Shown: one piece after another, positions 61,679-64,000 of the stretch | How the letters are laid out: each line of letters begins with the position of its first letter | Position numbering within the stretch: the first letter of the stretch is position 1 | Source of the DNA: Pseudohongiella sp. | Lineage (GTDB): Bacteria; Pseudomonadota; Gammaproteobacteria; Pseudomonadales; Pseudohongiellaceae | Direction: 5' to 3' | DNA: 64,000 nt | NCBI GenBank assembly: GCA_030651695.1 | Contig: JAUSCD010000012.1 | Coordinates: 310,001-374,000, forward strand | Program-made: the position numbers and the translations under genes | The notes under the pieces: model-generated | Databases searched by the model: none | What the model was told of the DNA's origin: nothing | The model's input: the letters and a program-made list of their open reading frames with translations, nothing else

Positions 61679-64000
61679 TCAATTACCGAGACGGTAACGC
61701 AGTTTTACCACCCACGTGTCCGTAATGCGCTGACTCCAGGTATCAAACAGCAGGTCCTGGTAATCTGCGCCCAGATCGTTCGGAAGATTGCTTCCGCGCG
61801 TATACACAACAAACAGATCAGACAATGGAGCAATCTCCCATCGGTATCTGGCCTGGAAGCTCATTCGGCTGACCGTGAAGTTATCGGTAGTTGCGTTAGG
61901 CTTGGCGACCGGAATCAGGTGCCGCACATCTGTCTGATCGATACTGAAGAACCTGTCTTCCTGCGCCTTGATACCCGTCCACTGTATTGCCAGCCTGAAC
62001 TGCTGTTTGGCTGTTATGAAATAGCTTGCATTCAACCTGGGAGCCCATTCGGTCGCTTCGAACGATGTCATGCGTGTGCCCCCGCGATGCACCAACCAGG
62101 CTTCCCGATCGCGATAACTGACATTCATCTCAGTCACAAACCGATCATTAGGCTGCCACTGGAATCCCGCGCTGTAATTGATGTTCGCAGGCCCCAGATC
62201 TTCTTCCGCGTTACCAATGCCAAAATTGTAGCTAAGCGGCCTGGAGCGATCGCTGGACCAGTTGGCATCATATGACCAGCGGTGCGGAATCTTGTAAGTA
62301 CCATTGCCACGGCTCAGGCGATCATCCACCCTGGCAGGAAAATAACGCACATTAAGATTAAGCTGGGTATTGTCGTTGAAACTCATGTTCTGGCCGGCAA
62401 ACAGGCCCAGACGAACCGGACGACCATCGCCATTCCACTGGTTGATGATGTTAAAACTACGTGTTCTCGAGCGATAAGCCGCAGACGCTGACTCGGTCAG
62501 GCTGAAGCGATAATCCAGCATCTGGTGATCATTGCGCTGCAGGTAGCCGACGTCGTTGATATCCAGCTTGTCGTCGAAAAATGTGCCGGTAAATGTGTGT
62601 TGTACCCCACGGGCCGGACGATAGTTGAGATCGAACATGGTGCCGCTGCCGGTGACACCGTCGACATCGCTGTGCAGAAGCTGACCATCAAACACCCATC
62701 GGGTATCTGCCGAGAAGTACGACACATCGACTCCGTTTACCGTGGCATCACGGCCAGGGTGCTGCAGCCGGGTGCCTATCCAGCCTATACCTCGGCGACC
62801 ACCGCCGCTGGTATCTTCGTACAACAGACGACCGATCGCAAAGTCACGCCCGGTTGCGTTTAACCGCACTGCGCTGCCGTCGGCTGCCGTGCCACGGATA
62901 ACGGTATCGTCTTCTGCAGCCAACAAGGTGCCGTACCGCCAGTTGCCTTGAGAGCCGGTCACTTTGACAGCCCCAAGCAGCTCGCTAGGCGAATTGCGAT
63001 CGGTGACGCTGGTCTGGACACCTGCCGGGATATCAAAAACCGGCGCAGCACCAATACGACGCGTATTCAGCGTAGTGATCGGGCCAAACGGACTGCCGTT
63101 GTTGCGCGGATGGGTGGCAAAGACATCCTGGCCTTCAATAAAGAAAGTCCGTTTTTCAGAGAAAAACGTTTCAAATGCACTCAGGTTAACCACCACTTCA
63201 TCCGACTCAACAGTTCCGAAATCCGGATTGATCGTGGCTGACAACTGAGTATTGGAATTCGGGCGCCAGTAAAGATCGGCGCCTGTACGATATTTTGTAT
63301 CATCAGACAGATTGTTGTGGGTCGCAGACGCATAAGGATAAAACGTGAACTGCGTGCGCGGATTGATACCGCTGAGCTCGAACTTCTGGAACGCGGACAG
63401 ATACTCCGGATTGGTGTTCGGCAGTGCTGGCCAGGACCAGGTTTCATTGCGGGAGGTCACCATACGCTCGGTATAGATACCAATTTGCCTGGTCTCACCG
63501 GCCTCCGGCAGCTGCATCATACCCCAGGGTATAAACATCTCGGTCGACCAGCCGTTGTCCAGTTCCTGCGTCACGGCGTCCCACGGACCATCCCAGTCAC
63601 GGCCAATCTGCTTCTCTGGCAAAATGGTGCCATCGGACAAAGTGCCACCCAGATTGATGCGTAGAAAATATCCGTATAGGCCCTGTCCTGATGTGTCGAT
63701 AGACAACACGTATCCATCCCGCTGTACCCCATCATCACGTGAGCTCATGCGCGCGACCAGCGTATCCGGATCCTGATAGTTCATAGCCCCGACATAAATG
63801 CCACGCTCGTTGTAAAAGATCCGCGTTTCAGTCCGCAGCGGAGCAGGTGCAAGCGTGTCGGGATTGATGACACGCATGCCGTCAAAAGCAGGAATACTTT
63901 GCCAGACAGATTCATTGAGAAAGCCGTCCAGCTGGATGTCGCCCTGATCACCGTCAATGCGGATCATCTGGACAACGCCGCTGGCCGTGGCGCGACTGGT
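61679..64000 (-). CDS. DUF5916/CBM9-like outer-membrane-associated protein, 5' end beyond window
   Basis: Partial gene: the coding frame is open to base 64000 and starts outside the window. The visible 773 codons begin with a CBM9-like fold (IRIDGDQGDIQLDGFLNESVWQ broken at GDIQLDGFLNESVWQ, then ERGIYVGAMNYQDPDTLVAR). A long beta-strand-rich part follows with TINPDFGTVESDEVVVNLSAFETFF broken at NPDFGTVESDE and FFSEKRTFFIEGQDVF, both typical of DUF5916. The C-terminal repeats of alternating hydrophobic strands end WVVKLRYRLGN, as in beta-barrel outer-membrane proteins. Function unknown; similar proteins accompany carbohydrate or peptide uptake systems. Confidence 0.8.
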   Translation of the reverse strand, partial: TSRATASGVVQMIRIDGDQGDIQLDGFLNESVWQSIPAFDGMRVINPDTLAPAPLRTETRIFYNERGIYVGAMNYQDPDTLVARMSSRDDGVQRDGYVLSIDTSGQGLYGYFLRINLGGTLSDGTILPEKQIGRDWDGPWDAVTQELDNGWSTEMFIPWGMMQLPEAGETRQIGIYTERMVTSRNETWSWPALPNTNPEYLSAFQKFELSGINPRTQFTFYPYASATHNNLSDDTKYRTGADLYWRPNSNTQLSATINPDFGTVESDEVVVNLSAFETFFSEKRTFFIEGQDVFATHPRNNGSPFGPITTLNTRRIGAAPVFDIPAGVQTSVTDRNSPSELLGAVKVTGSQGNWRYGTLLAAEDDTVIRGTAADGSAVRLNATGRDFAIGRLLYEDTSGGGRRGIGWIGTRLQHPGRDATVNGVDVSYFSADTRWVFDGQLLHSDVDGVTGSGTMFDLNYRPARGVQHTFTGTFFDDKLDINDVGYLQRNDHQMLDYRFSLTESASAAYRSRTRSFNIINQWNGDGRPVRLGLFAGQNMSFNDNTQLNLNVRYFPARVDDRLSRGNGTYKIPHRWSYDANWSSDRSRPLSYNFGIGNAEEDLGPANINYSAGFQWQPNDRFVTEMNVSYRDREAWLVHRGGTRMTSFEATEWAPRLNASYFITAKQQFRLAIQWTGIKAQEDRFFSIDQTDVRHLIPVAKPNATTDNFTVSRMSFQARYRWEIAPLSDLFVVYTRGSNLPNDLGADYQDLLFDTWSQRITDTWVVKLRYRLGN

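Noticed and set aside
1-64000. CRISPR array, tRNA or rRNA genes, intact transposase or integrase
   Set aside because: No regularly spaced direct repeats, cloverleaf-like ends, conserved rRNA segments or transposase motifs were noticed on reading. A tRNAscan or Infernal run would be decisive.

Overview
The window looks like a chromosomal segment of a heterotrophic, probably marine, gammaproteobacterium. The evidence is gene content and style: FabV enoyl reductase, GlpQ-type phosphodiesterase, cry-DASH, RND efflux, a CYP153 alkane hydroxylase with its ferredoxin, many lipoproteins and exported hydrolases, intermediate GC, and frequent TTG/GTG starts behind good Shine-Dalgarno (SD) sequences. 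The taxonomic placement is inference. I see no rRNA, tRNA, CRISPR array, intact insertion sequence or intact prophage. Most of the DNA is tightly packed short operons.

Layout. 0-4.2 kb: diheme peroxidase overlapping a cry-DASH gene, then an exported cyanophycinase-like peptidase and a convergent GNAT. 4.3-7.4 kb (minus): an overlapping three-gene unit of a small MscS-like channel, a soluble MgtE-N/CBS protein and MgtE. 7.5-9.4 kb: an amputated M20 peptidase gene, a DAACS symporter and a small membrane protein. 9.5-13.1 kb: beta-lactamase-fold hydrolase, an AlbA/Schlafen-type regulator with an in-frame 12-bp repeat, a decayed phage antirepressor, a perfect 18-bp inverted repeat, and a near-consensus sigma-54 promoter. 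13.1-17.7 kb: the adaptor/ATPase/two-permease export operon behind that promoter. 17.8-24 kb: MHS transporter, PEBP protein, ABCB exporter, diguanylate cyclase. 23.5-29.4 kb: rRNA methyltransferases, COG2509 flavoprotein, gamma-glutamyltransferase, class IV aminotransferase. 29.6-30.05 kb: a compact unannotated transcription unit with a 25-codon ORF. 30-38.3 kb (minus): acid phosphatase, NhaC antiporter, RND pump with adaptor, NylB-like hydrolase. 38.3-43.7 kb: exported ParB-like/pyrophosphatase fusion, sirtuin, pectinacetylesterase-like lipoprotein, ferredoxin-CYP153. 43.7-54.4 kb (mostly minus): S41 peptidase, FabV, GNATs, ABC-F, M20 peptidase, SDR, MscS channel, racemase, hotdog protein. 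54.5-64 kb: class II aldolase, TPR lipoprotein, NIPSNAP protein, exported protein of unknown function, large DEAD-box helicase, GlpQ, and a truncated DUF5916-type outer-membrane-like protein running off the right edge.

Themes. Several units deal with membrane stress and ion homeostasis (MgtE/MscS, NhaC, MscS, RND, MacAB-like export). Others deal with scavenging of peptides, phosphodiesters and hydrocarbons (GGT, cyanophycinase, GlpQ, acid phosphatase, CYP153). The most unusual items are the small transcription unit at 29.67-30.02 kb, the ParB-like/pyrophosphatase fusion, the MscS-MgtE(N/CBS)-MgtE unit, and the sigma-54 promoter with a long upstream dyad next to phage debris.
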